Of a stretch of DNA of 64,000 nt, positions 37,574 through 45,369 are shown piece by piece. The first letter of the stretch is position 1, and each line of letters begins with the position of its first letter. This DNA comes from Undibacterium sp. Jales W-56 (GTDB taxonomy: Bacteria > Pseudomonadota > Gammaproteobacteria > Burkholderiales > Burkholderiaceae_D), in NCBI RefSeq assembly GCF_025548535.1, contig NZ_JAJLQW010000001.1:1178001-1242000 (forward strand), read 5' to 3'. Position numbers and translations under genes: made by a program. The notes beneath the pieces are model-generated. The model saw only the letters and a program-made list of their open reading frames with translations, was not told where the DNA came from and did no database searches.

Positions 37574-37623
37574 ATGATGATCATCATAATTGAATATATT
37601 ACGATCATAATCTATAATGTCAA
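37574..37623. promoter_or_regulatory. overlapping divergent promoters with palindromic operator candidate
   Basis: For the TetR gene: TTGAAT (37590-37595), 17 nt, TATAAT (37613-37618). For the SDR gene on the minus strand: TTGACA (37623-37618), 16 nt, TAATAT (37601-37596). The two promoters face each other and interlock. A perfect 14-nt palindrome ATGATGATCATCAT (37574-37587) flanks them, and GATCATCATAAT is partly repeated as GATCATAAT at 37603. A TetR dimer bound here could shut both genes. Confidence 0.65.
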
Positions 37624-37653
37624 GGGTAATAGGCAAATTAATTGAGGCTTACG

Positions 37654-38238
37654 ATGAGAGTCAGCAGAGAACAGGCAGCAGAAAACCGCGAACGCATCCT
37701 GGATGTCGCCGCGCAATTATTCCGGGAAAAAGGTTTTGATGGCATCGGTGTCGCCGATCTAATGAAAAGTGCTGGCCTCACGCATGGCGGTTTTTACGGC
37801 CATTTTGCATCGAAAGAAGACCTGGTCGCACAAAGCTGCGCACGTACGCTGGAGCGTTCCGTGGAACATTGGAAGACGCTGGCGGAACAAGATCCGGAAC
37901 ATTCGCTGGAGACCATCGCCGCGTCTTATTTAACGACCAAACATCGGGATCATCCCGGACGCGGTTGCGCTATTGCGGCACTGGGCGCAGATATTGCGAG
38001 ACAAAATACGTCTGTGCGCAGTACCGTGACCGAGGGCGTGCGCTTGCTGGTCGGCATTCTCAGCAAGATTTTGCCGGGTAAATCAAAGACAGCAAAGCAG
38101 GAAAAAGCCCTGGCAACTTTTGCCAGTATGGTCGGCGCTTTGGTGCTGGCGCGGGCGGTTGACGATCCGCAATTGTCGGAGGATATTTTGCAGGCGGTCG
38201 CCTCGTCTATCAGTAAACGTGCGCCGGCTGAGCCGTGA
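37654..38238 (+). CDS. TetR/AcrR-family transcriptional repressor
   Basis: The ATG at 37654 with GAGG six nt upstream is preferred (194 aa) over an in-frame TTG four codons earlier. The N-terminal helix-turn-helix is typical: RERILDVAAQLFREKGFDGI, then GVADLMKSAGLTHGGFYGHF and ASKEDL. The rest is a ligand-binding domain of the kind seen in NemR/AcuR-like proteins (HPGRGCAIAALGADIARQ). By position it should control the divergent SDR-MFS operon and itself. Confidence 0.93.
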   Translation: MRVSREQAAENRERILDVAAQLFREKGFDGIGVADLMKSAGLTHGGFYGHFASKEDLVAQSCARTLERSVEHWKTLAEQDPEHSLETIAASYLTTKHRDHPGRGCAIAALGADIARQNTSVRSTVTEGVRLLVGILSKILPGKSKTAKQEKALATFASMVGALVLARAVDDPQLSEDILQAVASSISKRAPAEP

Positions 38239-38279
38239 TTTCCTTGGGGTGAGTTTTTTCGGTCATTCCAGAAAAGCAG

Positions 38280-38305
38280 GCGATCCATTTTGCCATACGG
38301 ATCGC
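38280..38305. terminator. stem-loop between convergent TetR and ABC genes
   Basis: GCGATCC and GGATCGC form a perfect 7-bp stem with a 12-nt loop in the 73-nt gap between the converging genes. The T-tail is poor on both strands, so efficiency is uncertain. Confidence 0.4.
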
Positions 38306-38311
38306 GCAAAA

Positions 38312-40108
38312 TTATTCGAGCATTGTATTAAATTGCAGTGAGGCGAGCTTGGCGTAAATGCCGCCTTGCGCGACCAGCGATGTATGTGTGCCGGTCTCGA
38401 CAATGTGGCCGTGCTCCATCACGATAATGCGGTCGGCACGCAATACGGTCGCTAACCGGTGCGCGATAATCAATGTGGTGCGGCCTTTCATCGCGACTTC
38501 CAGCGCGCCTTGTACCAGGCGTTCGGATTCGGCATCGAGCGCGCTGGTCGCTTCATCGAGCAGCAACAGCGGCGGATTTTTTAGCAAGGCGCGTGCAATC
38601 GCAATCCGTTGGCGCTGTCCGCCCGACAGGCGCACGCCGCGCTCGCCCAGGAAGGACTGATAGCCTTCCGGCAGGCGTTCAATGAACTCATGCGCCGCCG
38701 CCATTTTGGCTGCGGCAATCACCTCAGCATCGGTCGCATTGGCTTTGCCGTAGCGGATGTTTTCCAGCGCATTGGCCGAGAAAATCACGGTATCTTGCGG
38801 CACGATGCCAATTGCATTGCGTAGCGCATGCAAATCGAGTTGACGCAATTCAACACCGTCGAGTTTGATTGAGCCTTGTTGCGGATCGTAAAAGCGTAAT
38901 AGCAACTGGAACAGGGTCGTCTTGCCTGCGCCCGACGAGCCGACCACCGCCACCGTTTCCCCCGGGGCGATGTCGAGCGACATGTGACCGATCGACGCCA
39001 TATTAGGGCGCGAAGGGTAGTGAAACACCACATCCGACAGCGCCAATGCTGCGCCATTCGCTGTACGTGCCGGCAGCGCCAGTGTTGTCGCCGGCGATTG
39101 TATCGGCGATTCCAGCGACATCAATTCCAATAAACGTTCAGTCGCACCGGCCGCCCGTTGCGCTTCACCGAGCACTTCGGACAAGGCGCCCACGGCGCCT
39201 GCCACAATTGATGCATACAAAATGAATTGCCCCAATTCGCCGCCGCTCATGCTGCCATCCATGACCGAATGCGCACCCAGCCACAACACGAATACAATCG
39301 CGCCAAACACCAGCAGTATCGCCAGCATTGTCAACAGGGAGCGCGCACGGATACGGCGCATCGCGGTCGCGAAGGCATTTTCTACCGAACTGGAAAAACG
39401 CTGTGCCTCAATGTATTCATGCGTGAATGCCTGCACCGTCGGCATCGCATTCAAAATTTCGCCCGCTACTGCCGACGCATCGGCGATCCGGTCTTGCGAA
39501 TCACGCGACAGCTTGCGTACCCTGCGGCCAAACAAGACGATAGGCAAGATCGTCGCGGCCAGCGTCACGATGATGATCGACGCCAGCTTGGGACTTGTCA
39601 CAAACAACATGACCAGACCGCCGGCGAACAACAGGATATTCCGCAATGCCATAGAGATACTGGTGCCAACCACCGACTGGATCAGCGTTGTGTCCGTGGT
39701 CAGGCGCGACAAGACCTCACCCGTTTGCGTGGTTTCAAAAAACTCCGGACTCTGCGTCACCACATGCGAATACACCGCATTGCGAATATCCGCCGTCACC
39801 CGTTCACCCAGCCAGGACACCATATAAAAGCGCGCCGCCGTCGCCACACCCAGCACACAAGCCACGCCGAACAACGCCAGGAAGGTCAGGTCAACATGCT
39901 TGATACTCTTCGCCCCCGTATTGCTGAACCCCAGATCAATCATTTGCCGGAACGCATAAGGAATCGTCAAGGTCGCACTCGCCGCAATGATCAGCGCAAT
40001 CCCGGCCAGAAAAAACTGACGACGATAAGGCAGTAAAAACGGGATTAAACCCTTGAGCGTGGCAAGGCTGCTTTTAGATGCAGGAACAGTGTTGGAAGGG
40101 TGGGTCAT
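38312..40108 (-). CDS. ABC exporter half-transporter, MsbA/BmrA-like (permease-ATPase fusion)
   Basis: A 598-residue protein: six membrane helices (about 20-320) fused to a nucleotide-binding domain (about 350-590). Walker A is VGSSGAGKTTLFQLLLRFYD, the signature is RLSGGQRQRIAIARAL and Walker B is PLLLLDEATSALDAES. It works as a dimer and should export a lipid-like or amphipathic compound. The neighbourhood gives no lpxK/waaA, so it is not necessarily the essential lipid A flippase. Convergent with the TetR gene, preceded by a 376-nt gene-free stretch. Confidence 0.92.
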   Translation of the reverse strand: MTHPSNTVPASKSSLATLKGLIPFLLPYRRQFFLAGIALIIAASATLTIPYAFRQMIDLGFSNTGAKSIKHVDLTFLALFGVACVLGVATAARFYMVSWLGERVTADIRNAVYSHVVTQSPEFFETTQTGEVLSRLTTDTTLIQSVVGTSISMALRNILLFAGGLVMLFVTSPKLASIIIVTLAATILPIVLFGRRVRKLSRDSQDRIADASAVAGEILNAMPTVQAFTHEYIEAQRFSSSVENAFATAMRRIRARSLLTMLAILLVFGAIVFVLWLGAHSVMDGSMSGGELGQFILYASIVAGAVGALSEVLGEAQRAAGATERLLELMSLESPIQSPATTLALPARTANGAALALSDVVFHYPSRPNMASIGHMSLDIAPGETVAVVGSSGAGKTTLFQLLLRFYDPQQGSIKLDGVELRQLDLHALRNAIGIVPQDTVIFSANALENIRYGKANATDAEVIAAAKMAAAHEFIERLPEGYQSFLGERGVRLSGGQRQRIAIARALLKNPPLLLLDEATSALDAESERLVQGALEVAMKGRTTLIIAHRLATVLRADRIIVMEHGHIVETGTHTSLVAQGGIYAKLASLQFNTMLE

Positions 40109-40421
40109 AGGTGCTCAATGGTGGAAGTGGTGGCGGTGGTGGAAAGTTGCAGTATTGTGTCAGCTTTCGCCTGTCGCCGGGCGAATGGCGAGATGATCGG
40201 AAGCGACTATATGGGGATGGGGCGAGGTGAAACAAGATGGCGGCAAACGCGGTCGATTGCCGGGCAGTCATCCTTGATAAAAATCTGATTTATTAGGAGT
40301 ATATGCATAAATAGGGGTTTATCCGCAGGTTTTAATTGGGCTTTAAAAAAATACATCCCGCTAGTATGTGCATGAGTGCGCAAATATTTGCGTTGTCTTC
40401 TGTGACGCATGTTCTCCCATG
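40109..40421. other. gene-free stretch upstream of the ABC exporter
   Basis: No coding frame with a plausible start and codon pattern is seen. The first part is a low-complexity GGTGG-rich tract (about 40112-40142). It must contain the promoter of the ABC gene on the minus strand, but I cannot fix it. Confidence 0.5.
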
Positions 40422-40457
40422 AAAAAATGAGGCAGCTTATCAGCACACCTCATTTTT
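40422..40457. terminator. terminator downstream of the DUF885 gene
   Basis: AAAAATGAGG and CCTCATTTTT pair over 10 bp around a 15-nt loop, 28 nt beyond the DUF885 stop on the minus strand. Both flanks are A/T runs, so it can work in both directions. Confidence 0.75.
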
Positions 40458-40484
40458 ATCGATTCAAGCAATTTAAAGTAAAAC

Positions 40485-42305
40485 TTACGGCTTCTTCCGC
40501 TTCGCAATCCAATCATCAATCACGCGTTCCAACACCACCAGCGGCAAGGCGCCGTGGGTCAGCACTTCATTGTGAAATTGTTTCAGGTCGAATTGATCGC
40601 CGAGTGCGAGTTTGGCTTTTTCACGCAGAGCGAGGATTTTCAGCATGCCGACTTTGTAGGCCAGCGCCTGACCGGGATCGACCATATAGCGCTCGATTTC
40701 GGCGGTGACGTCGGTGAGTGCCATCCCGGTGTTATCGGTCATGTACTGGATCGCCTGTTCGCGCGTCCAATGCTTGTAATGGATGCCGCTATCGACCACC
40801 AGGCGCACGGCGCGCATCATTTCGTCGCGCAAGCGGCCCAGATTATCCATAGGATCTTTTTCAAACCCGAGTTCCCAGGCGAGACGTTCTGCGTACAGCG
40901 CCCAACCTTCGGCGTACGCGGTGAACGGCAACACCTGACGGAAGAAGGGAACGTCCTGCAACTCTTGCGCGATCGAGATCTGGAAATGGTGACCAGGGAT
41001 GCCTTCGTGATAGGCTAGGGTGCGCATGGTGAACTTGGGATTCTCTTTGGTATCGCGCATATTCGCGTAAAAGATTCCGGGGCGGGAACCGTCGAATGAA
41101 CCCGCGTTGTAATACGCCCCCGGTGCGGTTTCCTGGGAATATTCCGGTACGGCTCTGACCTCGACACCGAGTTTAGGGCGCATATCAAAGGCAGCATCGA
41201 GTCCTTTGTTGACTTCATCCAGAATCATCTGAAAACCTTTGAGCATCGCTTGTTTACCGTCTGGCGTATTCGGATATAACTGCGCCGGATCTTCGGATAA
41301 CTGCAACACGCGGGCACCGACGCTACCTTCGCTGAGACCTTTACTCTTTAAGATGGCGTCCATTTCTGTGCTGATGCGGGCGACTTCGGTTAGTCCCAGA
41401 TCATGCACCTGCTGTGGCGTCATATCGGTGGTGGTATGCATCTTGACTGCCCAGGCGTAATACGCGTCACCGCCGGGTAAATGCCATGCGCCAAAATTGC
41501 CTTGCGCCTTGGGCTGCTGCGTTTTGAAGTAGTTAATCAGTTTTTGATAGGCGGGATAGACTTGTTGCGTGATGCTGGCATCGGTTTGCGCTAATAGAGT
41601 CTGGCGGGTTGTCGTATCGATTTTATCCGCAGGCAGCTTGTCGAGCTTTTCTTTAAAGTTGGTGTAGAGGGGATTTTGCGTGCCCGGTTTGGCGATGAAG
41701 CCCTGCATTTGCACCAAGACTTTTTCGACCAGAAATTGTGGCGGAATAATTTTTTTATCTTCGCGGATTTTCAGGCCTTCGAGTACCTGATCAAATTTGG
41801 CCGGAAATTTATTCAGGCGTGCGATGTAATTTTTGGCGTCGGCTACCGAGTTGATCTGATGTACATCGGTCATGAAATTCGGCAAGCTCGATTGCACGCC
41901 AAACATCTGGTTCACAGGGAAATTCAGGTAGCGAAATTGATCGCCTTCGTCCTGCATCCGTAAAAAATACTCCATCGTGTCATACGACAATTGTTCGTCA
42001 CGATCCAGTGCATCACGCTGATAGCGATGCAAGGTAGTCAGATTGTCGTGCACCATATCCGCCATTTTTTGCTCGGCAGCAGGCGAGGCATCGCTGAGTT
42101 TATCGCTATAAAAATCCAGCCAGCCCGGCAGTATGCGCATACTCGACAGCATCTCGGGCTGATCGAGGACAAAGCGCGCCATCACGCGGCCATAAAACCA
42201 GTCGGCTTTCAGCGGCTTGAAATACCAGACGTGGACCAAGCCGATTGCGAGGATGAGCAGCAGCACGAGTAGTGCCCGTCCAGTCCATTTGAAGAACCGC
42301 GCCAT
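40485..42305 (-). CDS. DUF885-family protein, likely secreted zinc-peptidase-like
   Basis: A 606-residue DUF885 protein. It has an N-terminal hydrophobic helix (TGRALLVLLLILAIGLVHVW) that anchors it in the membrane or acts as signal. A metallopeptidase-like motif, HEGIPGHHFQ, lies at about 430-440 with a downstream Glu in AEGWALYAERLAWELG, which would complete a zinc site. Function in this family is mostly unproven; protease activity is inferred from the motif. It stands alone between terminator and repeat copy 3. Confidence 0.88.
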   Translation of the reverse strand: MARFFKWTGRALLVLLLILAIGLVHVWYFKPLKADWFYGRVMARFVLDQPEMLSSMRILPGWLDFYSDKLSDASPAAEQKMADMVHDNLTTLHRYQRDALDRDEQLSYDTMEYFLRMQDEGDQFRYLNFPVNQMFGVQSSLPNFMTDVHQINSVADAKNYIARLNKFPAKFDQVLEGLKIREDKKIIPPQFLVEKVLVQMQGFIAKPGTQNPLYTNFKEKLDKLPADKIDTTTRQTLLAQTDASITQQVYPAYQKLINYFKTQQPKAQGNFGAWHLPGGDAYYAWAVKMHTTTDMTPQQVHDLGLTEVARISTEMDAILKSKGLSEGSVGARVLQLSEDPAQLYPNTPDGKQAMLKGFQMILDEVNKGLDAAFDMRPKLGVEVRAVPEYSQETAPGAYYNAGSFDGSRPGIFYANMRDTKENPKFTMRTLAYHEGIPGHHFQISIAQELQDVPFFRQVLPFTAYAEGWALYAERLAWELGFEKDPMDNLGRLRDEMMRAVRLVVDSGIHYKHWTREQAIQYMTDNTGMALTDVTAEIERYMVDPGQALAYKVGMLKILALREKAKLALGDQFDLKQFHNEVLTHGALPLVVLERVIDDWIAKRKKP

Positions 42306-42376
42306 AGTGTTTTCCTTGATCGAAGTGAAAAAACATTATAGTCAGAATAATTTCCATAAAACAAATATCTTGACTA

Positions 42377-42582
42377 GGATTTACGCCATGACCAAAACCT
42401 CTCACCACATGGGCGCGAAGATACAGAGAAAAGGCAAGAGAGGAACTGCACCATGGCGTTTGATATTAAATGAACCCGCAAGCTGGGTACGCCTGTTGGC
42501 ACGAAATGCCTCTGAAAGCCGCATCCAGCCTGCGGGTGTAATGTACGTTGTTGTCAGCAGTTTGACGTTTTGCTTAACTTTT
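42377..42582 (+). repeat. MITE-like repeat, copy 3 (near full length)
   Basis: Starts GGATTTACGC, close to the left terminal repeat GGACTTACGC, continues through ACCTCTCACCAC, GAGAAAAGGCAAGAGAGGA, ACCATGGCGTTTGATATTAA and the core arms CCGCAAGCTGGGTACG / CGCATCCAGCCTGCGG, and ends GTTTTGCTTAACTT, a decayed form of the right terminal repeat. About 206 bp. It lies between the DUF885 gene and the PEP-CTERM gene. Confidence 0.8.
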
Positions 42583-42716
42583 ATTAATTAAGCTGGCATT
42601 TGGCACATCAACTTTCCGTCTCCTTATGTGGACAATGCTGGATCGTTCTGAATGAAGAAGTTAAATGTAAAAAACTATTAAATTTTATTGAGGCCTTATC
42701 TTCGATTGGCTTCATA

Positions 42717-42739
42717 TAGTGTCGGGTTTTTTTACACTA
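42717..42739 (+). promoter_or_regulatory. inverted repeat upstream of the sigma-54 promoter (activator-site candidate)
   Basis: TAGTGT, 11 nt, ACACTA: a perfect inverted repeat 79-101 nt upstream of the sigma-54-type promoter, the normal distance for a sigma-54 activator. PEP-CTERM genes in related bacteria are often driven by a PrsK/PrsR-type two-component system with RpoN (family knowledge). That PrsR binds here is inference. Confidence 0.5.
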
Positions 42740-42817
42740 GATTTTTTAAATTGTCATAAATTTAATTAAATTTGTGTAAGTATTTGAATTTAAAAGATTA
42801 AATTTATTGAAATTTAA

Positions 42818-42835
42818 CTGGCACACTTAATGCTT
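42818..42835 (+). promoter_or_regulatory. sigma-54 (RpoN) promoter of the PEP-CTERM gene
   Basis: CTGGCACACTTAATGCTT fits the -24/-12 consensus TGGCAC-N5-TTGC with the invariant GG and GC separated by exactly 10 nt; one base of the -12 TTGC is changed (ATGC). It lies about 110 nt upstream of the gene in an AT-rich leader. Confidence 0.7.
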
Positions 42836-42945
42836 TATGTTGAGTGTGGAATCTTTTCGTGTGTCGAGAAACGTCAATTAAATAAGCGGTTTCGATGGAT
42901 TGAAAAGTTATTGTTAATAATAAATTTATCAACTGGGAGCATTAA

Positions 42946-43485
42946 ATGACTATCTTCAAAAAAGTAATCTTGACAGTATGGCTGGGACTGTTTGCTATGA
43001 TCGGCACTGCTAACGCGCACTTGGTTTCAGTCGGTTGGCACGACAATGGTAATGGCACTATTTCTATCTGGGGCGAACATTGGCATGGCGACCAGACTAG
43101 CGCATACAGTGCAAATGGCGGCGTCACTATCGATGGCATTATGACGTTCCAATGGACAGGTTTCCTGAACAACAGTGACCGTGATGTGATGGTGGCGAAC
43201 GGTACCTTGACAGGCTACGCTATCGACCCTGGTAACGGCGGTGGTAAATATAGCGATTGGTTTTTCACAGACCCACTGGTCTTAGGGAATGGTGTGCACA
43301 CAATTTTTACAGGTACTAATTGCTGCGTTGATACAATGACTGGGCCAGAGAGCTTTACCTTTACTGGTATCGTTAGCGTACCTCCTGGCACAGGTCCTGG
43401 CAATGCGGTTCCAGAACCAGCTTCCATTGCATTGTTAGGCTTAGGTGTATTGGGTTTCGCAGCAACTCGTCGTCGTTCGATGTAA
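42946..43485 (+). CDS. PEP-CTERM sorting-domain protein
   Basis: A 179-residue exported protein of unknown function. Residues 1-24 are a Sec signal peptide (VWLGLFAMIGTANA). The mature part is Gly/Asn/His/Trp-rich, with SVGWHDNGNGTISIWGEHWH, and a CC pair near 125. The C-terminus is a textbook exosortase signal: VPEP, hydrophobic helix ASIALLGLGVLGFAA, then TRRRSM. Exosortase would cut at PEP and deliver the protein to the cell surface or extracellular matrix. It is monocistronic, behind a sigma-54-type promoter and before a strong terminator. The eps genes at the right end of the window are the likely functional partners. Confidence 0.93.
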   Translation: MTIFKKVILTVWLGLFAMIGTANAHLVSVGWHDNGNGTISIWGEHWHGDQTSAYSANGGVTIDGIMTFQWTGFLNNSDRDVMVANGTLTGYAIDPGNGGGKYSDWFFTDPLVLGNGVHTIFTGTNCCVDTMTGPESFTFTGIVSVPPGTGPGNAVPEPASIALLGLGVLGFAATRRRSM

Positions 43486-43536
43486 GTTAAGCACGCACTA
43501 CGCAACTAATAGTTGCGTGTAATTTGGTAATATTTG

Positions 43537-43577
43537 AAAAAAGTTCTCAACATTCAATGCTGAGAACTTTTTTATTT
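43537..43577. terminator. terminator after the PEP-CTERM gene
   Basis: AAAAAAGTTCTCA, loop of 11 nt, TGAGAACTTTTTT: a 13-bp stem followed by a T-rich tail. A smaller hairpin CGCAACT-AAT-AGTTGCG lies just before it (43501-43517). Confidence 0.9.
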
Positions 43578-43744
43578 TTTATGGCATCAGAAACGATCGA
43601 ACAAGTCTCAAACATTACTATGCCGATAGACAGATTGTCCTGTCCGTAAATGTGAGGGATGGCTGTTTTTCATCAGCCCATGATCACCTACCTCCGCAGA
43701 TTCAAACACCGGTTTGGCGATCTCAACAACGTGCCAGTTTTGGT

Positions 43745-43942
43745 ACGTACGCTTATATACCAGGTTGCCATGCAGTCCTCTTGGTTCATTACATGATGCA
43801 CAGGGTAGCTCTTGCCAACCTTCGGTTAAGGTAATTCATTACATCGTCCATGGTATGACTTGCTTGATCTACCTTAGAATGGCGGGTGTGCTGTCTTCAC
43901 GTATTTACCCAAGCAAGAGGCAGCAAATGTCGTTTGTTTCAT
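43745..43942 (-). pseudogene. decayed IS5-family-like transposase fragment
   Basis: On the minus strand a frame opens MKQTTFAASCLGKYVKTAHP and then hits a stop. After frame changes, the segment encoding DQ-VIPW is seen near 43848-43870, and QPWY-like sequence near 43751-43769. IS5-type transposases begin MKQ-TFA, then (K)TRR, then EMDQVIPW, then M-LRIHL-QNW, in this order. Stops, a shift and deletion show it is dead. No terminal repeats were found. The match is by eye and needs a translated search. Confidence 0.35.
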
Positions 43943-44085
43943 AGACCATCATATCTTCTATTAAACTTTGATCTGGCTTGGCGTTTCAAAGTTTTAAAGT
44001 GGTCCAACGTTTTGTATTTCATCAGAGATTCATTCCATCCTAAAGCGTGATCGACGCTCAATTTTTATTCAAAGAAGGCTATCCA
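43943..44085. other. leader region of the SMR transporter gene
   Basis: No gene seen. An AGCGT-GATCG-ACGCT hairpin lies at 44044-44058 just before the coding start, followed by TCAATTTTTATT. I could not match any of the known guanidine-riboswitch patterns that often precede SMR transporters. Confidence 0.4.
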
Positions 44086-44430
44086 ATGCATATCGGGAAT
44101 AATATAAATCCTTGGATCTTATTGATGCTCACCATTGTGTGTGAAGTCATTGCGACAGTTCATTTGCGGTTGTCGAATGGATTTACTAAGTTGCTTCCTT
44201 CTTCCATTGTCGTCATTGGATATGGGTGTGCTTTTTGGGGATTGTCGATAGTAATGCGTCGATTAGAAATAGGAATTACTTATGCCGTCTGGTCAGGTGT
44301 CGGAACTGTTTTTACTACAATTGCCGGTATTTTTTTGTTTGAGGAGGGCATGAGTCCGCCAAAAATCATAGGGATATTATTGATCGTTTGTGGCGTAATG
44401 CTGCTTCAGCTTGGAAATTCAAGCCACTAA
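44086..44430 (+). CDS. small multidrug resistance (SMR) transporter, EmrE-like
   Basis: A 114-residue protein with four membrane helices. The essential Glu in helix 1 is present (TIVCEVIATVHLRLSNGF), followed by the family segments GYGCAFWGLSIVM, GITYAVWSGVGTVFTTI and KIIGILLIVCGVMLLQLGN. It works as a dual-topology dimer exchanging cationic drugs, or in some family members guanidinium, for protons. The ATG at 44086 (with GAAGG upstream) gives the standard length; a GTG 13 codons earlier is in frame. It is convergent with potC. Confidence 0.92.
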   Translation: MHIGNNINPWILLMLTIVCEVIATVHLRLSNGFTKLLPSSIVVIGYGCAFWGLSIVMRRLEIGITYAVWSGVGTVFTTIAGIFLFEEGMSPPKIIGILLIVCGVMLLQLGNSSH

Positions 44431-44467
44431 GCTGGTGTTGGGCGATAGCGGGTCGATTTGCATACAT

Positions 44468-44497
44468 AAGCGTGCCGACTTTATTGCCAGCACGCTT
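44468..44497. terminator. stem-loop between the SMR gene and potC
   Basis: AAGCGTGC and GCACGCTT pair perfectly (8 bp) around a 14-nt loop in the 78-nt gap between convergent genes. Only a short T stretch follows, so moderate confidence. Confidence 0.55.
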
Positions 44498-44508
44498 TTG
44501 AAGAAAAT

Positions 44509-45369
44509 TTATTCTTTACCCTTGGTCCGGCCTAAATACAGAACGATTGAAATGACCCCCGACATTACCATCATCATTAAACTGACGGCATTGACAACCG
44601 GCGTGGCACCTTCCTTCATGCGACCATACAGCAGCACAGTTAATGGAGCATCGCTACCGACTAACATATAAGTCGTATTGAAATTTTCAAACGAGAGTAA
44701 GAACGCCATCATCATAGCGCCGATAATTGCAGGTTGAAGGTAAGGTAAAGTAATGGTGGAAAATATGGCGATTTTACTGGCGCCTAAGTCCATTGCCGCC
44801 TCTTCCAGGCTGATATCGAGTCGCTTCAATCGGGCGCTTATAGTCAAACTTGAAATTGAGACGATATAGGAAAATTGTCCAACCGCCACCAGAAATAATC
44901 CGGGTCGTAAAAATTCCAATTCCCAACCAAAAGTATCATCGGCAAATTGCGCCAATCTGCTCATAAAAGAGAGAATTGAAATCCCTAAGATGACGCCGGG
45001 AATCACCAAGGGAATAAGCATCATTTGCGACAAAATTTTCTGGCCGCGAAATTGACATCTCTCCAGCAAGAATGCATTGCCAGTACCCACAATGACGCTA
45101 AAAAATGTTACTCCCGTAGCTACCTTGAGGCTATTCAGCAAACTATTTCTTATCTCCTCGTCATAAAATAATCCAACGCGACTTTGATAAGTTGCTCCAA
45201 AAAACCAATCCCAGGTAAATCCTTGCCAGGGCGGCATTGGGTATGGCGCATTATTAAAGGCGAAGAGTGCGACGACCAGCAACGGTAAAAAAAGAAAGAT
45301 AAAAAAGACAGCCAGATAGCTAGCCCTTCCTCTTTTAAGCCAATTAGATTGAGAAATGCTGTGGATCAT
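44509..45369 (-). CDS. potC: PotC-like polyamine ABC transporter permease
   Basis: A 286-residue inner-membrane protein with six helices and the binding-protein-dependent permease EAA loop (LEEAAMDLGASKIAIFSTIT, about 185-204). It begins with YLAVFFIFLFLPLLVVALFA and has the periplasmic MPPWQGFTWDWF typical of PotC/PotI. It pairs with PotB to form the channel. Its start overlaps the potB stop by 4 nt. Confidence 0.9.
   Translation of the reverse strand: MIHSISQSNWLKRGRASYLAVFFIFLFLPLLVVALFAFNNAPYPMPPWQGFTWDWFFGATYQSRVGLFYDEEIRNSLLNSLKVATGVTFFSVIVGTGNAFLLERCQFRGQKILSQMMLIPLVIPGVILGISILSFMSRLAQFADDTFGWELEFLRPGLFLVAVGQFSYIVSISSLTISARLKRLDISLEEAAMDLGASKIAIFSTITLPYLQPAIIGAMMMAFLLSFENFNTTYMLVGSDAPLTVLLYGRMKEGATPVVNAVSLMMMVMSGVISIVLYLGRTKGKE

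Noticed and set aside
39227-40036. 269-codon open frame antisense to the ABC exporter
   Set aside because: Arg/His/Gln-rich shadow of the membrane domain of a clear ABC transporter.
40112-40142. GGTGG-rich tract as a tandem repeat array or CRISPR
   Set aside because: Only about 30 nt of degenerate GGTGG triplets; no regular unit, no spacers.
43943-44085. guanidine riboswitch upstream of the SMR transporter
   Set aside because: Context is right, but I found neither the paired ACGR-loop hairpins of the mini-ykkC class nor the conserved core of the other classes.
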